DNA from: Oceanobacillus rekensis
GTDB lineage: Bacteria; Bacillota; Bacilli; Bacillales; Amphibacillaceae
DNA length: 64,000 nt
Direction: 5' to 3'
Assembly (NCBI RefSeq): GCF_002153375.1
Contig: NZ_MTBQ01000003.1
Coordinates: forward strand, 62,001 to 126,000
The notes beneath the pieces were generated by a model. That model saw only the letters and a program-made list of their open reading frames with translations. It had not been told where the DNA came from and searched no databases. Each line of letters starts with the position of its first letter. Position 1 is the first letter of the stretch. Position numbers and translations under genes: made by a program. Positions 53,306 through 62,419 of the stretch are shown in pieces.

Positions 53306-53343
53306 TATTTGCACCTCCAATAAAATGTTTATCACAATTTTAG

Positions 53344-53372
53344 ATTCTAACAGAAAAATTTAGGTCTGTAAA
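53344..53372 (-). promoter_or_regulatory. Sigma-A promoter of rpsP
   Basis: TTTACA (53367-53372) and TAGAAT (53344-53349) with a 17-base spacer and an extended -10 TGT. It lies in the 176-base spacer after ffh. Confidence 0.7.
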
Positions 53373-53481
53373 GTGTTTTTACATTACAAAGAAAATAACT
53401 TGTGAATTTCTTTGTGATAATCTTCTTCATTTGATTACTAGTAACGTTGCTAGAACCTGTATTTTCACTGATAAATCTGTA

Positions 53482-54825
53482 CTAAAATGGTAATTTAAAG
53501 CCACCCTTGCCTTTTTTTCCTTTTTGCATGTTCGTCATTTGTTTCATCATTTTCTTCATTTCACTAAATTGCTTGATCAGACGATTAATCTGGGAAACCG
53601 ATGTTCCAGAACCTTTTGCAATCCGCTTTCTGCGGCTGCCATTGATAATGCTCGGATCCTGTCTTTCTTTTTTGGTCATGGACTGGATAATTGCCTCGAC
53701 ATGGGATAATTGCTTATCATCGAGTTGTGCATTTTTTAGACCTTTCATCTTGTTGGCACCTGGAATCATCGCCATCAGATCATCCAATGGCCCCATTTGT
53801 TTAACCTGGCCCATCTGTTCGAGAAAGTCATCAAATGTAAAGGACATGGTACGCATTTTTTCTTCCAGCTCTTTGACTTGCTTTTCATCAACATTTGTTT
53901 GTGCTTTTTCAATTAATGATAGGACATCGCCCATCCCAAGAATCCGTGATGCCATGCGATCTGGATGGAATGCTTCCAGCTGATCGAGTTTTTCCCCCAT
54001 ACCAGCAAATTTAATCGGCTTATCTGTAACAGCCTTAATGGATAATGCAGCACCACCACGAGTATCCCCATCAAGTTTCGTAAGTACAACTCCAGTAATA
54101 TCAAGCTGTTCATTGAAACTTTCCGCAACATTTACAGCATCCTGACCTGTCATCGCATCGACAACAAGGAAAATTTCATCCGGTTTGACGGTCGTTTTAA
54201 TCTGCTGTAATTCTTCCATCAGATTCGTATCTACATGCAAGCGACCAGCCGTATCGATAATGACATAATCATGATGTTCCTCTTTTGCCTTCTCAATTGC
54301 TTTTGTTGCAATATCAACTGGATTTGCTTCTGTTCCCATAGAGAAAACAGGCATATCCAATTGTTCACCCAAAGTTTCCAATTGCTTGATTGCTGCAGGA
54401 CGATAAATATCACATGCTACCAATAATGGAGTGCGATTATGCTGTTTCCGCAGTAGACTGGCAAGTTTTCCAGACGTTGTTGTTTTACCGGCCCCTTGCA
54501 GACCTACCATCATAATGACTGTCGGTGAGCGGTCGGCAACTGCAATTTTACTCTGCTCGCCACCCATTAATGTTGTTAGTTCATCTTTTACAACTTTAAT
54601 AACTTGTTGGCCAGGTGTTAGACTATCCATTACTTCCTGACCAATTGCCCGCTCTTTAATGCGGGCAATCAAATCTTTAACCACTTTAAAGTTAACATCA
54701 GCTTCTAATAAAGCAAGACGGACTTCACGGGTCATTTCCTTTACATCTTGCTCAGAAACTTTCCCTTTACCGGTAATCTTCTTTATCGTACTTTGCAGGC
54801 GGTCAGCCAATCCTTCAAATGCCAT
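53482..54825 (-). CDS. ffh: Signal recognition particle protein Ffh
   Basis: SRP54-type GTPase that targets nascent membrane and secreted proteins. 447 aa (B. subtilis 446). It has an N domain, a G domain with GLQGAGKTTTSGKLA (about residue 106), DTAGRLHVD and TKLDGDTRGG, and a Met-rich M domain ending in FSEMKKMMKQMTNMQKGKKG. ATG 54825 with GGGGGACATC. It is followed by rpsP with its own promoter. Confidence 0.97.
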   Translation of the reverse strand: MAFEGLADRLQSTIKKITGKGKVSEQDVKEMTREVRLALLEADVNFKVVKDLIARIKERAIGQEVMDSLTPGQQVIKVVKDELTTLMGGEQSKIAVADRSPTVIMMVGLQGAGKTTTSGKLASLLRKQHNRTPLLVACDIYRPAAIKQLETLGEQLDMPVFSMGTEANPVDIATKAIEKAKEEHHDYVIIDTAGRLHVDTNLMEELQQIKTTVKPDEIFLVVDAMTGQDAVNVAESFNEQLDITGVVLTKLDGDTRGGAALSIKAVTDKPIKFAGMGEKLDQLEAFHPDRMASRILGMGDVLSLIEKAQTNVDEKQVKELEEKMRTMSFTFDDFLEQMGQVKQMGPLDDLMAMIPGANKMKGLKNAQLDDKQLSHVEAIIQSMTKKERQDPSIINGSRRKRIAKGSGTSVSQINRLIKQFSEMKKMMKQMTNMQKGKKGKGGFKLPF

Positions 54826-54838
54826 AGAAGATGTCCCC

Positions 54839-55156
54839 CTAATCTAATTCTTTTAGTTTGTTAATCATTTCTAATATAGATTCATCTGTTATCGATTTCT
54901 CCAACTGTTCAATGAGCAATATACGCTGGTAGAATTTACTGTATAAATGTAACTTCTCCTCATAAGTTTCAAGCATTGCTTCTGTTCGTTTGATATTATC
55001 ATACACAGCTTGCCGTGACACATGAAACAACTCAGAGATCTCGCCCAGTGAGTAGTCTTCCAAATAGTACATTTCCATATAGTTACGTTGTTTGGGTGTT
55101 AGCAGTGCTTGATAAAAGTCGAATAAAAAATTGACACGTGTTGTCTTTTCCAGCAA
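54839..55156 (-). CDS. ylxM: SRP-associated helix-turn-helix protein YlxM
   Basis: Small DNA-binding-like protein always found next to ffh in Firmicutes; it modulates SRP GTPase in streptococci. 105 aa from TTG 55156 (AAGGGG 8 bases upstream), beginning [20 protein letters not shown] like its homologues. The sigma-region-4-like HTH is [23 protein letters not shown] 55165 is an alternative start. Confidence 0.92.
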   Translation of the reverse strand: MLEKTTRVNFLFDFYQALLTPKQRNYMEMYYLEDYSLGEISELFHVSRQAVYDNIKRTEAMLETYEEKLHLYSKFYQRILLIEQLEKSITDESILEMINKLKELD

Positions 55157-55235
55157 TTTACACACCCCTTGTTAAGTGAATTACCTTTACATATCATAGC
55201 GAAAGTACCGAATTCTTGTCAAGGAATTATAAAAG

Positions 55236-56228
55236 TTATTCCTCTACTGCCATATCTGCAAAGAGGCCATAAACAAATGCATTTGCATCAAATTCCTGCA
55301 AATCTCCAACTTGTTCCCCAAGCCCAACATATTTCACAGGAATATTTAACTCATTACGTATTGCAAGCACAATTCCACCTTTTGCAGTACCATCAAGCTT
55401 TGTCAATACGATTCCTGAAACATTCGTTGCTTCCGAGAACGTTTTCGCCTGATTGAGTGCATTTTGCCCCGTAGTCGCGTCAAGGACAAGTAATACTTCA
55501 TGTGGTGCATCAGGTATTTCCCTTTCAATAACTCGTTTTACCTTTGAGAGTTCATTCATCAAGTTTACTTTATTTTGAAGTCTTCCTGCTGTATCACAAA
55601 TTAGCACGTCTGCATTCCGTGATTTTGCTGCCTTAATTCCATCAAAGATTACAGCTGCAGGATCACTTCCTGCGTTTTGTTTAATAACAGCAACATCGGC
55701 TCTTTCTCCCCATACTTCAAGCTGTTCGATTGCCCCTGCACGGAAGGTATCCCCTGCAGCCAAAATGACATTTTTCCCTTGTTGCTTCAACTGATGTGCG
55801 AGTTTTCCAATACTAGTTGTTTTTCCGACACCATTGACACCGACAACAAGTATAACGGAAAGCCCGTTCTCTTGTAGTTGTAATTTCTCAATCTCTTGGT
55901 TGTCATCGCCATAATAAATTTCCACTAATTTTTCAGAAATCACATCTTTGATACCGTTCGTATCTTTAATTTTTTGCCGCTTCACTTCCATTCTGAGTTC
56001 TTCGACCAGTTCCATAACCGTTGTTACACCTACGTCAGCGGTAATAAGTACCTCTTCCAACTCTTCAAAAAAATCCTCGTCTACTTTACGGTATCGGGCA
56101 ATCAGATCATTGAGCTTACCTGAAAATGAATGACGTGTTTTCTTCATGCCTTCTTGATATTTTTTAGAAACCTCTTCCGTTTCCTCATTTTGTTTAAATT
56201 TATTTTTTAATTTATCCATGAATCCCAT
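55236..56228 (-). CDS. ftsY: SRP receptor FtsY
   Basis: Membrane-associated GTPase that docks SRP. 330 aa (B. subtilis 329). It has a short acidic/basic N-terminus, an N domain (about residues 30-120), and a G domain with VVGVNGVGKTTSIGKL (about 129-144), DTAGRLQNK and TKLDGTAKGG. ATG 56228 lies 15 bases after smc. Confidence 0.97.
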   Translation of the reverse strand: MGFMDKLKNKFKQNEETEEVSKKYQEGMKKTRHSFSGKLNDLIARYRKVDEDFFEELEEVLITADVGVTTVMELVEELRMEVKRQKIKDTNGIKDVISEKLVEIYYGDDNQEIEKLQLQENGLSVILVVGVNGVGKTTSIGKLAHQLKQQGKNVILAAGDTFRAGAIEQLEVWGERADVAVIKQNAGSDPAAVIFDGIKAAKSRNADVLICDTAGRLQNKVNLMNELSKVKRVIEREIPDAPHEVLLVLDATTGQNALNQAKTFSEATNVSGIVLTKLDGTAKGGIVLAIRNELNIPVKYVGLGEQVGDLQEFDANAFVYGLFADMAVEE

Positions 56229-56243
56229 TTTTCCGCTAACCTC

Positions 56244-59200
56244 CTACGATTCTATTAATTCTTTTGTTTCCTCAAGTCTTACGGAAACAAGTCTGGATAC
56301 GCCGGATTCCTGCATGGTTACCCCATAAAGTGCATCTGCTTCTTCCATTGTACCCTTCCGATGTGTAATCACAATAAATTGCGTTTTATCACTGTATAAT
56401 TTAACATATTTTGCAAACCTAGCAACATTTGCCTCGTCCAGTGCCGCTTCTACTTCATCTAATATACAAAATGGAACAGGGCGAACTCTAAGTATAGCAA
56501 AAAGTAATGCAATAGCTGTCAGGGCACGTTCCCCACCTGAAAGCAGACCAAGATGTTGTAGTTTCTTGCCCGGTGGCTGGGCAATAATGTCTATTCCAGT
56601 ATCCAGTAAATTTTTGGGATCCGTTAAATTCAATTCTGCATGTCCACCGCCAAATAATTGTGTAAATACAGTTGCAAATTCAGCTTTAATCTTGGTAAAA
56701 GTCACATCAAAGCGTTTTTTCATTTCTTCATCCATTTCAGCAATGACACGATAAAGTATCTCTTTCGCTTCCACAAGATCATTTCTTTGTTCAGTTAAGA
56801 AGGTGTAGCGCTCTGAAATCCGTTCATATTCATCAATGGCACCTAGATTGACTGCTCCAAGAAGTTCAATTTCATGCTTCAATTGCTCCACATTTAACTT
56901 GGACTCCTCCATATTGTCCACTTTTCCATACTGCTGTCTGGCCTTCTCATAGGTGATTGTATACTCTGTTTGCAAATGATTTAAACGATTTTCAAGATCT
57001 ACATCCATTCGGTTCACATTCACTTCTTTTTGTTGAATGGTCTGTAAAAATTGCTGATGATTTTTATTCTCTTCTTTCAGCTCTCGTTCCATATCCTCGA
57101 CAAGCTTTGTTTGTGCTAATCTGTTACTGCGCATTTCCTTGATTTCTGAAGTGGATGCTACCTTCTCTTTTTTTGCAGACTGAATCATTTGATCCATATC
57201 AGCTTCTGTTTCTCCTGAAGTCTCCAACTCAAGAAAATTATTTAGTTCTTTTTCAAGTTTTGATTGTTTCCCTAGCAGACTGCTTAATTGCTGTTGTACA
57301 GAATTGGTTTTTTCACGTTGATTTTTAACTCTTTCATCCTGCTCCGCCAGCGTAATCTGAAATTGATGCAATTCACTTTGCATCGCTTCTTTATTTTCCT
57401 TAAACTTTGTATCTTGTTTGGTCAGTAAGTCTATTTTCTTCTGAATAGATTCCAATTGCTGTTTGGTCTCTAACAATTCTTTTTTCAGGTTTGATTCACG
57501 TGTAAGTAGTTCAGTACTATCTTGAATATATTGTTGTTTATCCATATCATAGATGGAAAGATTATCATTAATTGAAGATAGTTCCATCTCCACTTGCTTT
57601 AATTCTGTATGGATCTCCTGCAGTTCAGTTTGCATTATGGTTATTTGATTTTCCGCAGATGACAGTTCGCTTTCCAAACTATGAACATTATTTTTTTTCT
57701 GTTTTACCATGGTTTCAAATTGGAATGCTTTTTGCTGATATGCAATTAATCGTTCTGTCATTTCCTGTAAATCCTTTTCTCTGGTGAATAATGACTGATT
57801 GGTTTTCTTCTGAGCACCGCCGGACATCGAACCACCTGGATTAACAACATCGCCTTCTACTGTGACTACACGGAACCTCCGATTAACAAGCGTGGCAATA
57901 TCAGTTGCATCTTTTAACGAACGGGCAATAATCACATGACCCATTAAATGATTGATGGCTTTTTGATATAGGTTGCTTGTTTTCACAAGACTTGATGCAA
58001 TCCCTATATACCCAGGATGGTTTTTCAATTTACGAAGGAAATCTGCCTGGATGAATCGCTCTTGGATGGATCCGAGTGGCAAAAATGTAGCCCTGCCATT
58101 ATTTGTTTTCTTCAGCCAGGAAATAGCATTTCTTGCTGCTTTATCGTCATGAACAACAATATGCTGTGCTTGTCCACCGAGAACGGTCTCTATTGCCGTA
58201 ATATAATCTTTAGGCACTTCGATTAACTCAATCACTGCCCCATGAATATGTTCAAGCTTATTTTCTTCACGAGCTTTTAGAATCGCTTTTACACCGTGGA
58301 AAAACCCTTGGAAATCTTCTTTCATTTCTTCCAGCATTTCCTTTTTTGATTTCATTTTCTCGATATACTGATATCCTTGATAAAGCTTTGTCTGTGAATC
58401 CTGGAACTGATTGCGCTCAGACTGCAATTTGCTTTTTAGGTTTTTAATAAAATCATCTTTTTCCTGAAACTGTGTTTCTTTATCAAGATAATCAGAATTC
58501 ATTCGTTTTTGCTTTTCCAATAGCTGCTCTCGTAATGTAACAATATCTTGAAATTTTTCAGCTTGCTTATCTTTCTTTCCATTTATTTGTTGTAATTGTT
58601 GTGCAATGGATTGTTTTTCATTCCGCTTTGCCGCCTGGTTATTTAGTAATTCAATATAATCGGATTTTAGTTCTTCCAATTGTTCCGATATACTCTCTTT
58701 ACTCATCTTTAGTTGTGTTTCCAGTTGACTTGCAAACTCTTTCGTTTTCTTTCTGTTTTCCTGTAATTCTACAAGTACTGTTTTTTCCTTTTTTAACAAA
58801 TCCTGCAAGCCACTAATTTGTTCATCGGTTTCCTTTTTTTGTTTTTCCAGTTTTTCCTTGGTTTCACCAAAATGCTTGGAACGTTCATCGAGTAATTGTT
58901 TTTTTCCTTCATACTTTTCAAGCTGTTCGGTTGCTGTTAGTAGAGTCGCCTGCAATGCTTCTATTTCACTATCAAGTTGCTGTGTTTCCAACTTGCTTTT
59001 TTCTATTTCAGCTTCTTTCCGGCGAATGACTGCATTTCGATTCGCTTCCATTACTTTATCATTTTCAAGTTCCTTTAAAATTAACTGCCACTTATAGTGT
59101 ATCTGTTCAATTTCTGTGACCAGAAAAGAGATTTCCTTTTGTTTTAATGTAGCTTTTAATTCCGTATATTTCTTTGCTATTCTGGCCTGCTCTTCTAATG

Positions 59201-59810
59201 GGGTAATCTGTTGTTCGATTTCATGGATAATATCTTCAACCCTATTTAAATTTTCCTGTGTTTCTGCTAATTTATATTCGGATTTCTTTTTTCTTTGTTT
59301 ATACTTTAAAACACCTGCAGCTTCTTCAAAGATTGTTCTACGCTCTTCCGCTTTAGAACTGAGAATTTCTTCCACTTTTCCTTGACTTATAATGGAGAAA
59401 GCTTCTCGTCCTAATCCGGAATCCATAAAAAGGTCGATAATATCTTTTAATCGGCAGGACTGTTTATTGATATAAAATTCACTATCACCTGAACGGTATA
59501 CACGACGAGTCACGCTTACTTCATCATAATCAAGTGGTACACGCTTATCTTCATTGTCCAGAATGAGCGTAACTTCTGCAACGTTCAATGCTTTCCTTGA
59601 GTCACTACCTTGGAATATGATATCTTCCATTTTAGAGCCACGCAATGATTTAGCCGATTGTTCACCAAGTACCCAGCGTATTGCATCGGTTATATTACTT
59701 TTCCCACTTCCATTAGGACCAACGACCGCTGTCACTCCAGGTACAAATTCTACATTTATCCGCTCCGCAAATGATTTGAAGCCTACACTTTCCAATCGTT
59801 TTAAATACAT
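56244..59810 (-). CDS. smc: Chromosome segregation and condensation ATPase Smc
   Basis: Core of the bacterial condensin. About 1188 aa (B. subtilis 1186). Walker A is VVGPNGSGKSNITDA (about residues 30-44), followed by long coiled coils (about 165-500 and 670-1000), a hinge (about 510-660, with VVNPGGSMSGGA at its end), the signature LSGGERALTA, and Walker B FCILDEVEAALDEAN. ATG 59810 is preferred (AGGAG 7 bases upstream); the ATG at 59816 touches the ribosome site. Confidence 0.97.
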   Translation of the reverse strand: MYLKRLESVGFKSFAERINVEFVPGVTAVVGPNGSGKSNITDAIRWVLGEQSAKSLRGSKMEDIIFQGSDSRKALNVAEVTLILDNEDKRVPLDYDEVSVTRRVYRSGDSEFYINKQSCRLKDIIDLFMDSGLGREAFSIISQGKVEEILSSKAEERRTIFEEAAGVLKYKQRKKKSEYKLAETQENLNRVEDIIHEIEQQITPLEEQARIAKKYTELKATLKQKEISFLVTEIEQIHYKWQLILKELENDKVMEANRNAVIRRKEAEIEKSKLETQQLDSEIEALQATLLTATEQLEKYEGKKQLLDERSKHFGETKEKLEKQKKETDEQISGLQDLLKKEKTVLVELQENRKKTKEFASQLETQLKMSKESISEQLEELKSDYIELLNNQAAKRNEKQSIAQQLQQINGKKDKQAEKFQDIVTLREQLLEKQKRMNSDYLDKETQFQEKDDFIKNLKSKLQSERNQFQDSQTKLYQGYQYIEKMKSKKEMLEEMKEDFQGFFHGVKAILKAREENKLEHIHGAVIELIEVPKDYITAIETVLGGQAQHIVVHDDKAARNAISWLKKTNNGRATFLPLGSIQERFIQADFLRKLKNHPGYIGIASSLVKTSNLYQKAINHLMGHVIIARSLKDATDIATLVNRRFRVVTVEGDVVNPGGSMSGGAQKKTNQSLFTREKDLQEMTERLIAYQQKAFQFETMVKQKKNNVHSLESELSSAENQITIMQTELQEIHTELKQVEMELSSINDNLSIYDMDKQQYIQDSTELLTRESNLKKELLETKQQLESIQKKIDLLTKQDTKFKENKEAMQSELHQFQITLAEQDERVKNQREKTNSVQQQLSSLLGKQSKLEKELNNFLELETSGETEADMDQMIQSAKKEKVASTSEIKEMRSNRLAQTKLVEDMERELKEENKNHQQFLQTIQQKEVNVNRMDVDLENRLNHLQTEYTITYEKARQQYGKVDNMEESKLNVEQLKHEIELLGAVNLGAIDEYERISERYTFLTEQRNDLVEAKEILYRVIAEMDEEMKKRFDVTFTKIKAEFATVFTQLFGGGHAELNLTDPKNLLDTGIDIIAQPPGKKLQHLGLLSGGERALTAIALLFAILRVRPVPFCILDEVEAALDEANVARFAKYVKLYSDKTQFIVITHRKGTMEEADALYGVTMQESGVSRLVSVRLEETKELIES

Positions 59811-59958
59811 ATACATTCTCCTATTTTAAATGGAACCTATTCCAGTTTCCCATAACGTTAATATTCTTAGATGTGATTACTCTTCTGCTTTTCAGCAAAT
59901 TCCTTCGTTAACTTTTATAGATAGGAAGGTTTTATTCTTCTGTATTTACTAAAAACAG

Positions 59959-59987
59959 TTGGCTTTTTAACTTATTTATTTTATCAT
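59959..59987 (+). promoter_or_regulatory. Sigma-A promoter of the UPF0435 gene
   Basis: TTGGCT (59959-59964) and TATCAT (59982-59987), 17-base spacer, on the plus strand. The leader to the gene is about 75 bases. It is divergent from smc. Confidence 0.55.
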
Positions 59988-60067
59988 AAAGTAAGTAACA
60001 AAAGAAGTGCAGACCATACAAACACTATATACTGCAAAGTGACTTGAAAAACAGAGGGGGAATTTAC

Positions 60068-60289
60068 ATGGAATTAGAAAATGCAAATGAAGAAAATATG
60101 AAAATATTGCTGGAAGGATTAGCCGAACGGTTAAATGTCGTTAATCGTGCCATTATGGATCCGGATGATTATGATTTAAGTAAATATGAAGATTTGAAGT
60201 TTATGTATGACATGGTAGTCCAAAAAGGTCAACTAAGTGCATCTGAAAAGCAAGCTTTTATTGAGGAATTAGCTTCTATAAGGAAATAG
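60068..60289 (+). CDS. UPF0435 (DUF1128) family protein, YfkK-like
   Basis: The only plus-strand gene. 73 aa from ATG 60068 (GAGGGGGAA upstream). It has LLEGLAERLNVVNRAIMDPDDYDLSKYEDL and FMYDMVVQKGQLSASEKQAFIEEL (seen in part as LNVVNRAIMDPDDY and SASEKQAFIEEL), the pattern of the YfkK/UPF0435 family. No function is established. It sits alone between smc and rnc with its own promoter and a shared bidirectional terminator. In B. subtilis the homologue is at a different locus, so this is a local insertion or relocation. Confidence 0.85.
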   Translation: MELENANEENMKILLEGLAERLNVVNRAIMDPDDYDLSKYEDLKFMYDMVVQKGQLSASEKQAFIEELASIRK

Positions 60290-60303
60290 GTTATATTAAA
60301 AGT

Positions 60304-60332
60304 AAAGGCTGTACCACATAGGTACAGCCTTT
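60304..60332. terminator. Bidirectional terminator between the UPF0435 gene and rnc
   Basis: Perfect 12-bp stem AAAGGCTGTACC/GGTACAGCCTTT with a 5-base loop and T-rich flank on the plus strand. Serves both convergent genes. Confidence 0.85.
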
Positions 60333-60347
60333 TCAATGCATTACAGT

Positions 60348-61025
60348 TTAAAAATGATCGAGCGCATATTTTGCTGCACGCTGTTCTGCTTCCTTTTTTG
60401 TTTTACCAGTGCCTTCACCAGCTACGTTTCCCTTTATAATTGCTTGTGAAACAAATTCTCTATTATGGGAAGGACCTTTTTCTTCTACAATTTTGTATTC
60501 AATGGATTGATTCTTACTTTGTTGGATCAACTCTTGCAATTGACTTTTATAATCCATCGCATGCGAAAAAGCACCAGTACTGATTTTCGGAAAAACATGC
60601 ACCTCTAAGAAATTTAGCGCCTCATTAAACCCCTGGTCCAAATAAAGAGCACCCAGGAAAGCTTCAAATACATCTGCTAAGATTGCTGGTCTCTGTCTAC
60701 CGCCCGTTTGCTCTTCACCTTTACCAAGCAGCAAGTATTCTCCAAAATTTAGCTCTGTCGCAAAATTCATCAAGGACGGTTCACAAACAATCGAAGCTCG
60801 TAATTTAGTCATCTCACCTTCAGGCATTTCCTTATTTTCACGGAAAAGATACTGGGATACCCCTAGTTCCAAGACTGCATCACCAAGAAATTCAAGACGT
60901 TCGTTATCCGTAACTACGGTATTCCGATGCTCATTCACATACGATGAATGTGTAAAAGCCTGTTGTATTATGCTTTGATCCTTGAAGTTGATATTCAATT
61001 GCTTTGCTAATTGACCCACATCCAT
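60348..61025 (-). CDS. rnc: Ribonuclease III
   Basis: Double-stranded RNA endonuclease for rRNA processing. 225 aa from ATG 61025, which has GGAGG 8 bases upstream; longer frames to 61118 run through a hairpin and repeat and are not coding. It has the signature [14 protein letters not shown] (about residues 50-63), a second acidic cluster [15 protein letters not shown], and a C-terminal dsRNA-binding domain (about 150-224). It is shorter at the N-terminus than B. subtilis Rnc (249). Confidence 0.95.
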   Translation of the reverse strand: MDVGQLAKQLNINFKDQSIIQQAFTHSSYVNEHRNTVVTDNERLEFLGDAVLELGVSQYLFRENKEMPEGEMTKLRASIVCEPSLMNFATELNFGEYLLLGKGEEQTGGRQRPAILADVFEAFLGALYLDQGFNEALNFLEVHVFPKISTGAFSHAMDYKSQLQELIQQSKNQSIEYKIVEEKGPSHNREFVSQAIIKGNVAGEGTGKTKKEAEQRAAKYALDHF

Positions 61026-61051
61026 GGCTGTCGCCTCCATTAAAATATAAC

Positions 61052-61077
61052 GAAAGCCTCGCATCTGCGAGACTTTC
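61052..61077 (-). terminator. Hairpin between acpP and rnc
   Basis: Stem GAAAG-CTCGCA/TGCGAG-CTTTC with one mismatch and a two-base loop. It is followed on the minus strand by GTTATATTTT, just before the rnc ribosome site. Probably a terminator or attenuator limiting read-through from acpP. Confidence 0.5.
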
Positions 61078-61087
61078 TGTATGAGGA

Positions 61088-61117
61088 TGTCCAGAAAGTC
61101 TTTTTCCCTTTTGAACA
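61088..61117. repeat. 30-bp minimal copy of the TGTTCAAAAAG element
   Basis: Left end TGTCCAGAAAGTC (cf. TGTTCAAAAAGTC) and right end CTTTTGAACA are separated by only seven bases. It looks like the two terminal repeats of the family nearly fused. It lies in the acpP-rnc spacer. Confidence 0.55.
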
Positions 61118-61148
61118 AACACTATTCATTTAACTACTTACATTGAAA

Positions 61149-61382
61149 CTAAGCTTTGCTGTTTATGTAATTTACAGCATCACCTACTGTATTTATATTT
61201 TCAGCATCTTCGTCTGCGATTTCCATGTCAAATTCATCTTCTAATTCCATCACAAGCTCAACTACATCCAATGAATCTGCTTCCAGATCATCCTTAAAAG
61301 AAGCTTCCATCGTAATTTTGGATTCATCAACATCAAGACGATCTACAATAATAGCTTTTACACGATCTAATACATCTGCCAT
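61149..61382 (-). CDS. acpP: Acyl carrier protein
   Basis: Carries fatty acid intermediates on a phosphopantetheine arm. 77 aa (B. subtilis 77), highly acidic. The modified Ser is residue 37 in [19 protein letters not shown] 61382 with GGGAGGTGA. In B. subtilis acpA follows fabG closely; here a 296-base structured spacer intervenes. Confidence 0.98.
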   Translation of the reverse strand: MADVLDRVKAIIVDRLDVDESKITMEASFKDDLEADSLDVVELVMELEDEFDMEIADEDAENINTVGDAVNYINSKA

Positions 61383-61565
61383 CTTATCTCACCTCCCTTC
61401 AAGTAGTATAAAATATTTCTGTGTGAATTTCTAGTTGGAGCAAGTTTATATCAGGTCGATATGGCTTCGAACGACTATTACGACAGGGGAATTCACCTGT
61501 ACTACGACCCCTTACTAGCGTTAAGTTTCTGAACAGTAGCCTCCACCTTTGTTTCGACTAGCTAC

Positions 61566-61665
61566 GTGGGCTAGCGGCTCGAGTCATAGACAATAGACAT
61601 TCCGAGCACAAAAACCCGTGCTCTACAGTCTCTTGTCTATGCTATTCGCCGCTGGGCAAGCCCAC
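61566..61665. repeat. Cruciform-like structured element between fabG and acpP
   Basis: The 296-base spacer 61383-61678 has no gene. Outer arms GTGGGCT (61566-61572) and AGCCCAC (61659-61665), then AGCGGC and GCCGCT, enclose a second long hairpin (61585-61641: CATAGACAA/TTGTCTATG, AGA/TCT, GAGCAC/GTGCTC). Farther left, ACAGG/CCTGT flanks GGGAATTCA near 61483-61500. The degree of pairing suggests either a mobile palindromic repeat or a structured RNA in the fab operon. A weak promoter-like TATACT for acpP is near 61411. Confidence 0.65.
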
Positions 61666-61678
61666 TTCGCTTTTGATT

Positions 61679-62419
61679 TCACATCACCATTCCGCCGTCG
61701 ATGTGGATGGTTTGGCCGGTAATGTAGTTGGCGTCTTCTGTTGTGAGGAAGCGGACAACTTTTGCTACATCTTCGGCTGTTCCTAGTTTTGCCAACGGAA
61801 TTAAGTTTAGCATACTTTCTCTTTGTTCCTCGGTCAGTTCGTCTGTCATATCGGTAGAAATAAATCCAGGTGCAACTGCATTAACCAAGATGTTACGAGA
61901 GGCAAGCTCTTTTGCGGTTGTTTTTGTTAATCCGATGACACCTGCTTTTGCTGCAACATAATTGGCTTGTCCAGGATTCCCACTGACACCTACAATAGAT
62001 GCAACATTTATAATTCTGCCTGCTTTTTGTTTCATCATTTGTCTAGTCACTGCCTTTGTACAAATAAAGACACCTTTTAAATTCGTATTAATTACGCGAT
62101 CGAATTCTTCTTCCTTCATACGCATTAACAAGTTATCACTTGTTACGCCCGCATTATTCACTAAAATATCAAGACTTCCAAATGTTGAAATTACTTCTTT
62201 AACCATTGCTTTTACATTTGTTTCATTGGCAACATCTGCCTGCACTTTAAAGGATTGAACACCCAGCTGTTCAATCTCTTCAACAACTGCCTGTGCCTTT
62301 GCTTCACTACCAGCATAATTGACTGCTACATTAGCACCCTGCTTTGCCAGTTCAAGAGCAATTGCTTTTCCGATTCCACGCGATGCGCCTGTCACTAGTG
62401 CATTTTTCCCTTTGAGCAT
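61679..62419 (-). CDS. fabG: 3-oxoacyl-ACP reductase FabG
   Basis: NADPH-dependent reductase of the fatty acid elongation cycle. 246 aa from ATG 62419 (GGGAGG upstream), equal to B. subtilis FabG. It is a short-chain dehydrogenase with TGASRGIG (residues 10-17), NNAGVTSDN, the catalytic Ser in NVASIVG, and the Tyr-xxx-Lys pair in NYVAAKAG. The ATG shares a base with the fabD stop (TAATG). Confidence 0.97.
   Translation of the reverse strand: MLKGKNALVTGASRGIGKAIALELAKQGANVAVNYAGSEAKAQAVVEEIEQLGVQSFKVQADVANETNVKAMVKEVISTFGSLDILVNNAGVTSDNLLMRMKEEEFDRVINTNLKGVFICTKAVTRQMMKQKAGRIINVASIVGVSGNPGQANYVAAKAGVIGLTKTTAKELASRNILVNAVAPGFISTDMTDELTEEQRESMLNLIPLAKLGTAEDVAKVVRFLTTEDANYITGQTIHIDGGMVM

Noticed and set aside
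61025-61118. N-terminal extension of ribonuclease III to 256 aa
   Set aside because: The extension crosses a terminator-like hairpin and a minimal repeat copy; a strong ribosome site supports ATG 61025.
61446-61464. FapR operator upstream of acpP
   Set aside because: ACCTGATA matches the core but the left half of the palindrome does not; it also overlaps the structured spacer.
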